A DNA stretch of 20,991 nucleotides from SHZI01 sp964417725 (GTDB lineage Bacteria; Pseudomonadota; Gammaproteobacteria; Steroidobacterales; GCA-2729495). Below, one piece after another: positions 1 through 7,375 of this stretch. Position 1 is the first letter of the stretch, and every line of letters begins with the position of its first letter. Location of the stretch: the NCBI GenBank assembly GCA_964417725.1, contig CAYQIV010000032.1:1-20991 (forward strand), in the 5' to 3' direction. The notes beneath the pieces are model-generated. The model was not told the origin of the DNA. It saw only the letters and a program-made list of their open reading frames with translations, and did not search any database. The translations under genes were made by a program, and so were the position numbers.

Positions 1-732
1 GCCGCCACCGCCTGGGCCCTGCGCGCCAGCGTCTGGGGCAACCGCGCGGGCTCGCTCGCCAAGGGCTCGCCCACCACGCTCGCCGGCTACACGATGGACA
101 CCGTGCGCATCGACAGCCCGCGCGACCTGCAGTGGCAGTTCGACCTCATCGCCACGCGCGGCGAGCCCGACGCACAGCTCAGCGCCTTCGCCGGCATCCA
201 GCGCGGCAAGGTGAGCTACTCGCGCCTCACCGGCACCGCCACCGCCGGCACCTGCCCCTACGCAGTGGCCTTCGGCGCGCAGACCACCGTGCTCACGCAA
301 ACCGCCGACTGCGCCGGCAGCGGCGGCACCATCGCCGCCGGCACCCAGGTCACCGTGGACAACGCCGCGCTCGGCCTCTACCCGCGCGACGCGCTCGCCT
401 ACACCGCCACCGTGCTGCGCGCAGGCGTGAACGGCCACCGGCGCTGGGGCGCCTGGCACCTGCGCGGCGGACTCGCCTACGAACACCACGACCGCCGCAG
501 CGCACTCGAAGACGCCGCGCGCAGCCTTTCGGGCACTTATCAGGCCGGAAACCTCACCGCCGCGCTCGAACTCGGCTACCGCTTCACCCCCACGCTCACC
601 GGCTTCGTGCGCGGCACCGCCTGGCAGCACCAGCTGATGGGCGAGGTGCCGTTCCTCTACAACGCAGTCACCGCAAGGCGCTCCGACAGGCGCTACGGCA
701 TCGTGTCGTTCGGGGTGTCGGCGGCGTTTTGA
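1..732 (+). CDS. Outer-membrane beta-barrel protein, C-terminal part (5' cut by window)
   Basis: The frame is open from base 1, so the gene starts upstream; the first ATG in view (94) is internal. The visible ~243 residues alternate hydrophobic and polar residues in short strands rich in Tyr, Leu and Gly, and end in YGIVSFGVSAAF. A terminal Phe after an aromatic/hydrophobic alternating strand is the usual outer-membrane insertion signal recognised by the BAM complex. Two Cys residues lie in a probable extracellular loop (near CPYAV and TADCAG). The protein probably sits in the outer membrane as an autotransporter-type or porin-like barrel; the N-terminal part that would settle this is outside the window. 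Copy A of the 68-bp palindrome begins 70 nt after the stop. Confidence 0.7.
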   Translation, partial: AATAWALRASVWGNRAGSLAKGSPTTLAGYTMDTVRIDSPRDLQWQFDLIATRGEPDAQLSAFAGIQRGKVSYSRLTGTATAGTCPYAVAFGAQTTVLTQTADCAGSGGTIAAGTQVTVDNAALGLYPRDALAYTATVLRAGVNGHRRWGAWHLRGGLAYEHHDRRSALEDAARSLSGTYQAGNLTAALELGYRFTPTLTGFVRGTAWQHQLMGEVPFLYNAVTARRSDRRYGIVSFGVSAAF

Positions 733-802
733 GGCTGCGGCGCGCGCCGCCTGCGCCAAGCGCCCCCCGCACCCGTCGTGCCCGGCAGGCGCCGCCTGTG
801 TT

Positions 803-870
803 CGCAACCAAATGTTGCGTTTTGTCTCGTGAAGCGCGTTCTACGAGAGAAAACGCAACATTTTGTAGCG
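803..870 (+). repeat. 68-bp palindromic element, copy A
   Basis: This is the most diverged of seven 68-bp elements. The arms (803-823 and 850-870) pair with two mismatches and share the core TGTTGCGTTTT / AAAACGCAACA. The centre differs from the other copies (TCTCGT opposite ACGAGA) yet still pairs, so changes on both sides are compensated. It lies 70 nt downstream of the beta-barrel gene and runs straight into a 30-bp tandem repeat. Confidence 0.85.
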
Positions 871-960
871 GTTGATCGGGTCGCCGTCGTGGGGGGCGCG
901 GTTGATCGGGTCGCCGTCGTGGGGGGCGCGGTTGATCGGGTCGCCGTCGTGGGGGGCGCG
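871..960 (+). repeat. Three perfect 30-bp tandem repeats
   Basis: The unit begins GTTGATCGGGTCGCCGTCGT and ends GGGGGGCGCG; it occurs three times without mismatch, starting at the last base of palindrome copy A. The array is non-coding on the plus strand. Minus-strand reading frames across it give only low-complexity Thr/Ala/Pro peptides. Confidence 0.95.
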
Positions 961-1111
961 GCCGAGGCGCCGTGCAAGGGCGCCGCCGACCGACCCGCCG
1001 CCGCAGCGCCGAGCTCATCAGCAAAAGCTTTTCGATGAACGACCAAAAACAGCCCAAGATCTGACAATATCTCGATTCCGCTGAACCCTTCTCGGGAATC
1101 GGAGACGGACT

Positions 1112-1384
1112 GTGCCCAAGGTGGGTTACGCATCGCTGGTCGAGACTCTCGGTCTTCGCGTGTCGCCGCCCGCCCGCCCGGCTTTTGTCGATACCTCGGT
1201 GAACCGTCGGGTCGATACGCCGGACCGCACCCTGTTTCCCACCGGGGTTGCCCTCGTCGACACGCCCCTGGGGCATCTCGAGTTCGCGCTGCGCCACGAG
1301 GGCATCGACCTGCCGATCATTGCCAGCGCCCTCCCGGCGATTGGTGGCGGCCCGTTTTCCGGTTTCAGGCCACTGCCCCGGTAG
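1112..1384 (+). pseudogene. Truncated Fic-family gene, N-terminal fragment
   Basis: The GTG start, the GGAGA ribosome site in front of it, and the first ~75 residues (VGYASLVETL through ALPAIG) closely match the intact Fic gene at 7376. The similarity also covers the leader from about 1033. After ALPAIG the two diverge and this copy stops after 90 residues. It therefore lacks the inhibitory helix, the HPF catalytic motif and the C-terminal domain, and cannot be an AMP-transferase. It looks like a partial duplication of roughly 320 bp carrying the promoter region. Nothing recognisable lies between its stop and the ATPase remnant (1385-1503). Confidence 0.8.
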
Positions 1385-1503
1385 CGCGCAACACGCGCGG
1401 AAGCGCAAACGCCCCCTTGGGCACCGGGCTCGACCTGGTAGCAGTTTTCGAGAACCAAAGCGCCGGGTCGTTGCGTGTGCGCGTAGTGTGCCAGGCGCGC
1501 CCG

Positions 1504-2629
1504 CTACTTCCTGCGCCGCTTCGGCAACGCTTCCGGTGACCAGACGGGAATTGCACGCCGCATGAACTCGTCGAACATCGGCACGGTGAACGCGGTGTCG
1601 CCGTGTGCGGGGCTCCAGATCATCCCTTTGCGGATCAGTGCGCTTCGTAACGGACCGACGTTTTCCACCGAGCTCCGAAGCGCTTCGGCAATTGCGCCGG
1701 AACGATGCGGACCAGGCCCAAGCTCGGCCATCGAGCGTAAGTAGTCCTGCTCGCGCGGCGTCAATCGATCGAATCGCACCCTGAAAAAACTCTTGTCGAG
1801 CGCATCGGTAGCCGAGGCGCTGGCTGCGTCTACGTCGGCAACCGAAATGGCCGATCTGTCGGCGATGTTCCAGGAGTGTTTACCCCACTCCTGCAGGAAG
1901 TACGGATAGCCATGAGTGACGGCGACAATTCGATCGAGTGCTTCGTCTTCGATGTCGGCGCCTTCACCGAGCACTGGCTCGCGAACGGCCCGGCGGGCGG
2001 CTTCGTTGGTGAGCGCCCCAACCTCTGGATAGTCGAAGAGACGCTCCGCATACGATTTCGCCTCGCCGGCCAAGGCGGCCACTTGCGGCAGGCCGGCCCC
2101 GAACATGATGAGCGGTAGGCCTCTCTGACTCGTTCTGTGAAGTGCGGCGATGAGTGCTCGCAGGTCCTCCTCCGACAGATGCTGCACCTCATCGACAAGC
2201 AGCGCGACGCACGAGCCAGCGGCTTTGGCTGCCTGTCCGACCGCGAGAAGAAGTTCGGGGAGGTCGACTTCCAGGTTTCCGCTGTCCGCGCTCGGCGGCT
2301 CAGTCAGTTCGATGGAAACCTCTCCGATCGACACACGGAATGCAGCAGCGAAACCGCGCAACGCACCGATCGCGCGCGACGTTACGTGCTTTGCCTTATC
2401 GATCCGACTCAGTTTCAGCAGTACGCCTTTCAGCGCGGGTGCGAGGAATTCGGCCAGACGTTGACCTTCCGGCGCCACGAAGCCCAAGGAGCATCTGGCT
2501 TTTTTCCGGCCGCCCCCGCTTCACCCTGTGCAGCGCGATGGTGGCGTTCTCGATGATGCTTTCCCTGCCGGCGAGTTCCGGGGGCGGAGCGCCAGCACCA
2601 GGAGCGAATGGGTTGCGGAGAGGGTCCAT
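1504..2629 (-). pseudogene. AAA-type ATP-binding protein, broken by a deletion over the P-loop
   Basis: The N-terminus starts at the ATG at 2629 (upstream alternatives at 2635 and 2638) and reads MDPLRNPFAPGAG ... KSQMLLGLRG. The frame then runs out, while the rest continues from APEGQRLAEFLAPALKG in another frame to the stop at 1504. In intact relatives the segment GLRGVGKT plus roughly 20 residues sits between these parts; here it is missing at about 2470-2478. Walker B is intact (CVALLVDEVQHL), as are the sensor-like region LIMFGAG and the C-terminal helical/winged region (RFDRLTPREQDYL). Without the Walker A Lys/Thr it should not bind ATP normally. Intact members are stand-alone STAND-like ATPases of unclear role. 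The gene lies opposite to all its large neighbours. Confidence 0.8.
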
Positions 2630-2639
2630 GACCATCAAC

Positions 2640-2666
2640 TTGGTAGAGCTAATGAAATCTTACCAA
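2640..2666 (-). promoter_or_regulatory. Dyad TTGGTA-N15-TACCAA upstream of the ATPase remnant
   Basis: A 6-bp inverted repeat with a 15-bp AT-richer centre lies directly upstream of the minus-strand start at 2629/2635, in a position suited to an operator. The surrounding 2667-2889 stretch has no convincing gene. The role is inferred from position only. Confidence 0.3.
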
Positions 2667-2889
2667 TCTATGGAAGACATCTGGCGTCTCCATGCCGTTT
2701 CGCCTCTTTCCAGGGCATTCGCACTCCCGGCGGCCGATCTTCTGCGGCGCCCCACACCTGTCAATAACGGCGCTGATGGTGGATGCGGAGCTCCTTCCCG
2801 GCATCATGGCGTCAGGTCTTGCAATTCGGCATGACCCGCGCGCAGCGCGTTCATCTTCTTCCTGTTCGTGCCGTCACCGATTGACGAGT

Positions 2890-3540
2890 ATGGCATCGCA
2901 AGACCAGGCGCCCCCCACCGTCCACCCCCTCGCCCCCCACAAGCTCCCCGCCGCCGCCGTCCTGCTCGCCGAAGCCATGCGCGACAACCCGCTGCACCTG
3001 CGCGTCTTCGGCGTCGACCCGGCTCGCCGCGAGCAACGGCTGCAGCGTTTCTTCGGCTCGCTCATGCGCTTCGTCCACGCCAACGGCGCCGTCTACGCCG
3101 CCACCGTCGACGGCAAAACAGTAGGTGTGTTCGGCATGATCGAGCCCGGACGCTGCCGGCCGGCCTGGCCCGAGCGCCTGCGCCTGGCCGCCGCGTTCGC
3201 CGCGCGCCAGCCGCCGGCCTGCGCCTGGCGCATCGGCCGATGGCTCGCCGCCTGGAAGCGCAACGACCCGCCGCAGCCGCACTGGCACCTCGGCCCGCTC
3301 GCCGTGCGGCCCGACTGGCGCCGGCGCGGCATCGGGCGCCGCCTGATGCTGCACGGTTGCCAGCGCCTGGACGCGCTCGGCGCCACCGGCTGCCTCGAAA
3401 CCGACCTGCCGATCAACGTGGCGTTCTACGAAACGCTCGGCTTCACCGTGCACCGGCACGACACGGTGCTCGACGTGCCGAACTGGTTCATGAGCCGCCC
3501 GCCGCAACCGCCCGGCCCGCCGCCCACCCGCTCCAGGTGA
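2890..3540 (+). CDS. GNAT-family N-acetyltransferase
   Basis: A 216-residue protein. The ATG at 2890 is preferred over upstream in-frame starts because the GNAT fold begins right after it. The N-terminal half carries LAEAMRDNPLHLRVFG and the strands AVYAATVDGKTVGVFGMI. The acetyl-CoA-binding motif A is clear near residues 138-158 (LGPLAVRPDWRRRGIGRRLM), followed by NVAFYETLGF, the usual C-terminal GNAT motif B. It should transfer an acetyl group from acetyl-CoA to an amine; the substrate cannot be read from sequence. Its stop codon lies inside the first unit of a 22-bp tandem repeat, so the last residues (PPTRSR) may be affected by repeat growth. Confidence 0.85.
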   Translation: MASQDQAPPTVHPLAPHKLPAAAVLLAEAMRDNPLHLRVFGVDPARREQRLQRFFGSLMRFVHANGAVYAATVDGKTVGVFGMIEPGRCRPAWPERLRLAAAFAARQPPACAWRIGRWLAAWKRNDPPQPHWHLGPLAVRPDWRRRGIGRRLMLHGCQRLDALGATGCLETDLPINVAFYETLGFTVHRHDTVLDVPNWFMSRPPQPPGPPPTRSR

Positions 3541-3611
3541 GGGCGCACGGCGCCGCAGGTGAGGGCGCACGGCCCCGCAGGTGAGGGCGCACGGCCCCGC
3601 AGGTGAGGGCT
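3535..3611 (+). repeat. 22-bp tandem repeat, three units plus a partial fourth
   Basis: The units begin AGGTGAGGGCGCACGG and start at 3535, 3557, 3579 and 3601; the fourth breaks off after 10 bp. The GNAT stop TGA (3538-3540) is in the first unit. The partial unit continues into GGTGAGGGCTCACC, a small perfect dyad (3602-3615). The array ends just before palindrome copy B. Confidence 0.9.
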
Positions 3612-3620
3612 CACCGCGCC

Positions 3621-3688
3621 CGCAACCATATGTTGCGTCTCCGCTCGTGAAACGCATTCCACGCACGAAAACGCAACATTTGGTTGCG
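3621..3688 (+). repeat. 68-bp palindromic element, copy B
   Basis: It starts CGCAACCATATGTTGCGTCT and ends AACGCAACATTTGGTTGCG, with the shared centre CCGCTCGT...CATTCCACGCACG. It lies 80 nt after the GNAT stop, between two tandem arrays. Its last 7 bp (GGTTGCG) are the first 7 bp of the 36-bp repeat unit that follows. Confidence 0.9.
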
Positions 3689-3786
3689 CTGACGGACGGG
3701 TCTGCGGGCTGCGGTTCGGTTGCGCTGACGGACGGGTCTGCGGGCTGCGGTTCGGTTGCGCTGACGGACGGGTCTGCGGGCTGCGG
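3682..3786 (+). repeat. 36-bp tandem repeat, three units, overlapping the palindrome tip
   Basis: The unit starts GGTTGCGCTGACGGACGGGT. Units begin at 3682, 3718 and 3754, with a small change at the end of the third. The array includes the 3' tip of palindrome copy B, so the tip itself has been multiplied. On the minus strand it reads as a 12-residue repeat, which is probably not expressed. Confidence 0.9.
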
Positions 3787-3908
3787 CGCGGCCTGCCGCC
3801 ACGGCTACGCCAGCCCGTGCGGCGCCTGCAGCGTGGCGCCTGCGCTACCAGCCGCACCTGCGCCTGCCCCCACCCCCGCAGCATTTCCGCAACACCCCCC
3901 ATCACCCA

Positions 3909-3955
3909 GTTCACCCCCTGAACACACCCTGCTACCATCAGTTCAATGCCTGAAC
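3909..3955 (+). promoter_or_regulatory. Operator-flanked, probably leaderless promoter of the RfaH-like gene
   Basis: A -35-like TTCACC (3910-3915), 17-bp spacer and -10-like TACCAT (3933-3938) put the predicted transcript start on or next to the A of the ATG at 3946. No Shine-Dalgarno sequence precedes that ATG, which fits a leaderless mRNA. Two perfect inverted repeats of form GTTCA-N5-TGAAC cover 3909-3923 (over the -35) and 3941-3955 (over the start codon). Their centres are 32 bp apart, about three helical turns. The same arrangement recurs at 11997-12043. The regulator that would bind is unknown. Confidence 0.65.
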
Positions 3956-4488
3956 ACCCCAGCCCCCACCCGCAAGCCGCACCCCCGGGCGCTGCCCAGG
4001 GGGGCTGGCACGTGGTCTACACCAAGCCGCGCCAGGAGCGGCTGGCCGAGCAGAACCTCGTCCGCCAGCGCTACGAAACCTGGCTGCCCACCATCGGCAA
4101 GTGGACGCGCCGCGCCGCGGGCTGGGCCTGCGAGGCGCAGCCGATGTTCCCGCGCTACCTCTTCCTGCGCACCACCGACGCCCAGCAAAGCCTCGCCCCG
4201 GTGCGCAGCACGCTCGGCGCCATAGGGCTGGTACGCTTCGGCGAGCGTGCCCCGGTGCTGGCCGAGGAGATCGTCGACGCGCTGCGCCGCCTGGCCGCGC
4301 AAACCCGCGAGCCCGAGCACCCGCTGCGCCCCGGCGCGCGCGTGCGCGTGGTGGCCGGCCCCTTCGCCGGGCTGCAGGCGCTGGTCACGGCCAGCGCCGC
4401 CCGCCGCGTGGAGATCTTCCTGACCCTGCTGGGTCGCGACGCGCGCATCAGCGTGCAGCCGGAGCAACTCGAGCCGCTTCCGGGCTGA
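3946..4488 (+). CDS. RfaH/NusG-like transcription antiterminator
   Basis: A 180-residue protein. After a Pro-rich N-terminal tail of about 20 residues comes an NGN domain (WHVVYTKPRQE, then ETWLPTIGKW and the hallmark MFPRYLFL), then a KOW domain near residues 128-140 (GARVRVVAGPFAGLQALV). This is the build of specialised NusG paralogues such as RfaH or UpxY, which join RNA polymerase early in long surface-polysaccharide operons and suppress pausing and Rho termination. It is the first gene before the TviB/epimerase pair, separated by palindrome copy C. A second, shortened copy lies at 12034. Confidence 0.85.
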   Translation: MPEHPSPHPQAAPPGAAQGGWHVVYTKPRQERLAEQNLVRQRYETWLPTIGKWTRRAAGWACEAQPMFPRYLFLRTTDAQQSLAPVRSTLGAIGLVRFGERAPVLAEEIVDALRRLAAQTREPEHPLRPGARVRVVAGPFAGLQALVTASAARRVEIFLTLLGRDARISVQPEQLEPLPG

Positions 4489-4512
4489 CCGCCGGCGACG
4501 GCCCACCACCCC

Positions 4513-4580
4513 CGCAACAAAACGTTGCGTTTCCGCTCGTAAAACGCATTCCACGCGCAATAACGCAACATTTGGTTGCG
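4513..4580 (+). repeat. 68-bp palindromic element, copy C
   Basis: It starts CGCAACAAAACGTTGCGTTT and ends AACGCAACATTTGGTTGCG. It sits 24 nt after the RfaH-like stop and about 60 bp before the tviB start, inside what looks like one transcription unit, so it would be transcribed as a hairpin. Confidence 0.9.
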
Positions 4581-4606
4581 CCGGCAACTGCGCCTGCCCG
4601 CCCCCC

Positions 4607-4640
4607 AACCCCCAACCCCCAACCCCCAACCCCCAACCCC
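4607..4640 (+). repeat. Heptamer AACCCCC tandem repeat abutting the tviB start codon
   Basis: Five units of period 7 (AA at 4607, 4614, 4621, 4628 and 4635) run directly into the ATG at 4641 and occupy the place of a Shine-Dalgarno site. The minus strand has runs of four to five G separated by TT, a pattern able to form a G-quadruplex. Slippage here would change the distance from the upstream hairpin to the start codon. Confidence 0.9.
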
Positions 4641-5927
4641 ATGCCCGGCATCCCCACCCCAGCCACCGCGCGCATCGCCGTCATCGGCCTCGGCTACGTC
4701 GGCCTGCCCCTCGCCGTCGAGTTCGGCAGGAAGTTCGACACGCTCGGCTTCGACATCCGCCCCGCGCGCATCGAAGAACTCCGCGCCGGCCGCGACACCA
4801 CCCTCGAAGTCGCCCCCGAAGAACTCGCCGCCGCCACGCACCTGCGCTGCACCGCCGACCGCGAAGCGCTGCGCGATCGCAACGTCTACATCGTCACCGT
4901 GCCCACCCCGATCGACGCCGCCAAGCGGCCCGACCTCGCGCCGCTCATCGCCGCGAGCGAAACCGTGGGCAGCGTGCTGGCCCCCGGCGACGTGGTGATC
5001 TACGAGTCCACCGTCTACCCGGGCTGCACCGAAGAGGCCTGCGTGCCGATCCTCGAGCGCGCGAGCGGCCTGCAGTTCAACCGCGACTTCTTCTGCGGCT
5101 ACAGCCCCGAGCGCATCAACCCGGGCGACCGCGAGCACCGCGTCTCCACGATCCGCAAGGTGACCTCCGGCTCCACGCCCGAGACGGCGGACTTCGTCGA
5201 TGCGCTCTACGCGAGCATCGTCGCCGCCGGCACGCACCGGGCGAGCAGCATCCGCGTGGCCGAGGCGGCCAAGGTGATCGAGAACACCCAGCGCGACGTG
5301 AACATCGCGCTGGTGAACGAGCTGGCGATTCTCTTCAACCGGCTGGGCATCGACACGCTCGAGGTGCTCGAGGCGGCCGGCACCAAGTGGAACTTCCTGC
5401 CGTTTCGTCCCGGCCTGGTGGGCGGGCACTGCATCGGTGTCGACCCCTACTACCTCACCCACAAGGCGCAGGAGGTGGGTCATCACCCCGAGGTGATTCT
5501 CGCCGGTCGGCGCATCAACGACGCCATGGGCCGCTACGTGGCCGGGCAGGTGGTGCGCCACATGGCCGAAAAGGCGATCAGCCCGGTGGGCGCGCGCGTG
5601 CTGGTGCTCGGGCTGGCCTTCAAGGAGAACTGCCCCGACGTGCGCAACACCCGGGTGATCGACATCGTGGCCGAGCTGCGCCACTACCGCGCGCAGATCG
5701 ACATATACGACCCCTGGGTCGACCCCGACGAGACCGAGCACGAATACGGCCTGCGCCCGATCGACGAGCCGCAGCCCGGCGCCTACGACGCGATCGTGCT
5801 GGCAGTAGGCCACCGGCAGTTCACCGACATCGGCGCCGCGGGCATCCGCCGCTGGGGCCGGCCGCTGCACCTGCTCTTCGACGTGAAATCGGTGCTGCCG
5901 CGCGACGCGGTGGACGCGAGGTTGTGA
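4641..5927 (+). CDS. tviB: UDP-sugar 6-dehydrogenase, TviB/VipA type
   Basis: A 428-residue NAD-dependent nucleotide-sugar dehydrogenase. The N-terminal Rossmann motif is IAVIGLGYVGLPLAVEFG; the central part carries VTVPTPID, YESTVYPGCTEE and GYSPERINPGD. The catalytic Cys is Cys264 in GGHCIGVDPYYL, and the C-terminal UDP-binding part has LGLAFKENCPDVRNTR. PERINPGD and the length fit the Vi-polysaccharide branch, which oxidises UDP-GlcNAc or UDP-GalNAc to the uronic acid, rather than classic UDP-glucose dehydrogenase; the exact substrate is inferred. The ATG at 4641 is chosen because the frame upstream runs through the repeats. Its stop overlaps the ATG of the epimerase, so the two are translationally coupled. 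Confidence 0.88.
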   Translation: MPGIPTPATARIAVIGLGYVGLPLAVEFGRKFDTLGFDIRPARIEELRAGRDTTLEVAPEELAAATHLRCTADREALRDRNVYIVTVPTPIDAAKRPDLAPLIAASETVGSVLAPGDVVIYESTVYPGCTEEACVPILERASGLQFNRDFFCGYSPERINPGDREHRVSTIRKVTSGSTPETADFVDALYASIVAAGTHRASSIRVAEAAKVIENTQRDVNIALVNELAILFNRLGIDTLEVLEAAGTKWNFLPFRPGLVGGHCIGVDPYYLTHKAQEVGHHPEVILAGRRINDAMGRYVAGQVVRHMAEKAISPVGARVLVLGLAFKENCPDVRNTRVIDIVAELRHYRAQIDIYDPWVDPDETEHEYGLRPIDEPQPGAYDAIVLAVGHRQFTDIGAAGIRRWGRPLHLLFDVKSVLPRDAVDARL

Positions 5928-6955
5928 TGATGAAAGTGCTGGTTACCGGCACAGCCGGTTTCATCGGTTCGGCCGTGGCGCTGAAGCTGCTCGAACGCGG
6001 CGACCAGGTGGTGGGCATCGACAACCTGAACGACTACTACGACGTCAACCTGAAGAAGGCGCGGCTCGCACGCTTTCAGGACCACCCGAACTACACCCAC
6101 ATCACTGCCGACCTCGCCGACCGCGCCGCTGTCGAGCGCGCCTTCGCCGAACACAAGCCGCAACGCGCGATCAACCTCGCCGCCCAGGCCGGCGTGCGCT
6201 ACGCCGCCGAGAACCCGCACGTGTACGTGAGCACCAACGTGACGGGCTTTCTGCACGTGCTGGAAGGCTGCCGCCACCACGGCGTGGAGCACCTGGTGTT
6301 CGCTTCCACGAGTTCGGTCTACGGCGCGAACACGAACATGCCGTTCTCGGAGCACCAGCACACCGAGCACCCGCTCACGCTGTACGCGGCCAGCAAGAAG
6401 GCCAACGAACAGATGGCGCACGCCTATGCGCACCTCTTCGGGCTGCCGTGCACCGGGCTGCGCTTCTTCACGGTGTACGGCCCCTGGGGCCGGCCCGACA
6501 TGGCGCTGTTTCTCTTCACGAAGGCGATCCTGGCCGGCGAGCCGATCAGGGTGTTCAACCACGGACGGCACAAGCGCAGCTTCACCTACATCGACGACAT
6601 CGTCGAAGGGGTGGTGCGCACGCTCGACCGCGTGCCGGCCAGAAACGGCGCCTGGAACAGCCGCGCCCCCGACCCGGCCACCAGCGGCGCGGGCCCCTAC
6701 CGGCTCTACAACATCGGCAGCCGCGAAACGGTGGAGCTGCTGCGCTACATCGAGGTGCTCGAGCAGTGCCTGGGCCGCAAGGCCCAAATGCAGATGCTGC
6801 CGCTGCAACCGGGAGACGTGCCCGACACCGAGGCCGCCTGCGACGACCTGGCGCAAGACGTCGGCTACGAGCCCAGAGTGAGCGTGGAGCAGGGCGTGGC
6901 CGAGTTCGTGCGCTGGTACCTGCGCTACCACCAGCCCGGCGGGCCCGGAGCCTGA
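5927..6955 (+). CDS. UDP-glucuronate 4-epimerase-like NAD-dependent epimerase
   Basis: A 342-residue extended short-chain dehydrogenase/reductase. The NAD-binding motif VTGTAGFIGS is at the N-terminus, LAAQAGVRYA follows, then the Ser/Thr segment FASTSSVYGAN, the catalytic YAASK (Tyr153, Lys157), and RFFTVYGPWGRPDMA, typical of the CapI/LspL uronate epimerases. It should interconvert UDP-glucuronate and UDP-galacturonate, or the N-acetyl uronates made by the preceding enzyme. The ATG overlaps the tviB stop by one base (TGATGATG); a second ATG three bases on is equally possible. The preference for uronates is by family resemblance. Confidence 0.88.
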   Translation: MMKVLVTGTAGFIGSAVALKLLERGDQVVGIDNLNDYYDVNLKKARLARFQDHPNYTHITADLADRAAVERAFAEHKPQRAINLAAQAGVRYAAENPHVYVSTNVTGFLHVLEGCRHHGVEHLVFASTSSVYGANTNMPFSEHQHTEHPLTLYAASKKANEQMAHAYAHLFGLPCTGLRFFTVYGPWGRPDMALFLFTKAILAGEPIRVFNHGRHKRSFTYIDDIVEGVVRTLDRVPARNGAWNSRAPDPATSGAGPYRLYNIGSRETVELLRYIEVLEQCLGRKAQMQMLPLQPGDVPDTEAACDDLAQDVGYEPRVSVEQGVAEFVRWYLRYHQPGGPGA

Positions 6956-6961
6956 CCACGC

Positions 6962-7080
6962 CGGTGCTCCCGCCCGGCGCCCGAGGTGCTGCCCGACCTG
7001 GTCGAAGCGTTCCGGAGCACCGGCAGTAGCTGGCAGACGCGCATCAACGACGCTTTGCGAGACTGGCTCGAGCGTCGACC
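6962..7080 (+). pseudogene. DUF4415 (BrnA-like) antitoxin remnant with internal deletion
   Basis: In the same frame and directly after the epimerase stop, the DNA encodes RPAPEVLP joined to DLVEAFRSTGSSWQTRIN and DALRDWLERRP. Family members carry an RPAxEVLP motif near the N-terminus and the ribbon-helix-helix ending FRATGxGWQTRINxALRxWL at the C-terminus, normally several tens of residues apart. Here they are fused with the intervening region gone and no proper start. No BrnT-like toxin gene is next to it. Confidence 0.6.
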
Positions 7081-7150
7081 TCGACCCAGGGCGCGACGCG
7101 TCGATACGGAGGGCGCCGCAGGGCATTCCGACCCGCCCGTCGACCACCCC

Positions 7151-7218
7151 CGCAACCAAACGTTGCGTTTCCGCTCGTGGAACGCCTTCCACGCACGAAA
7201 ACGCAACATTCGGTTGCA
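7151..7218 (+). repeat. 68-bp palindromic element, copy D
   Basis: It starts CGCAACCAAACGTTGCGTTT and ends AACGCAACATTCGGTTGCA, with the well-paired centre CGTGGAACGCCTTCCACG. It lies 195 nt after the epimerase stop and about 70 nt after the antitoxin remnant. Its 3' flank to 7245 is shared with copy F (two mismatches), so the duplicated unit is longer in these two. Confidence 0.9.
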
Positions 7219-7292
7219 GGGCAGCCTCGACCCCTCGCGCCAGCATGCTCCATCACCCCCCAAGGCGCGCGCCCGGGTGCACCAGTGACAAC

Positions 7293-7375
7293 ATTTCGAT
7301 GAATCGCCCCAAACAGCCGAATACCTGACAATATTTCGATTGCGCTGAATTCTTTTCGAGAATCGGAGACGCCCC
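7293..7375 (+). promoter_or_regulatory. Fic gene leader, also present at the truncated copy
   Basis: This leader is similar over its whole length to 1033-1111. Shared features are TTCGATGAA, CTGACAATAT with a possible -35 CTGACA at 7325-7330, and a Shine-Dalgarno GGAGA about 7 nt before the GTG. The -10 is not clear (TGAATT region, 7346-7351). The ribosome site supports GTG 7376 as the true start. Confidence 0.5.

Noticed and set aside
1126..1458. Minus-strand open frame opposite the truncated Fic copy
   Set aside because: It is a shadow of the duplicated Fic sequence; the same shadow appears opposite the intact gene.
803..3786. CRISPR array
   Set aside because: Repeats are directly tandem without unique spacers, and the 68-bp palindromes are kilobases apart; no cas genes.
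3426..3938. A minus-strand protein with a 12-residue repeat (RSPQTRPSAQPN)
   Set aside because: The repeat is only the translation of the 36-bp DNA array and palindrome B, with no start signal or conserved domain.
4155..5870. A long minus-strand frame opposite tviB and the RfaH-like gene
   Set aside because: Composition is Val/Gly/Ala/His-rich shadow sequence; the plus strand has clear enzyme motifs.
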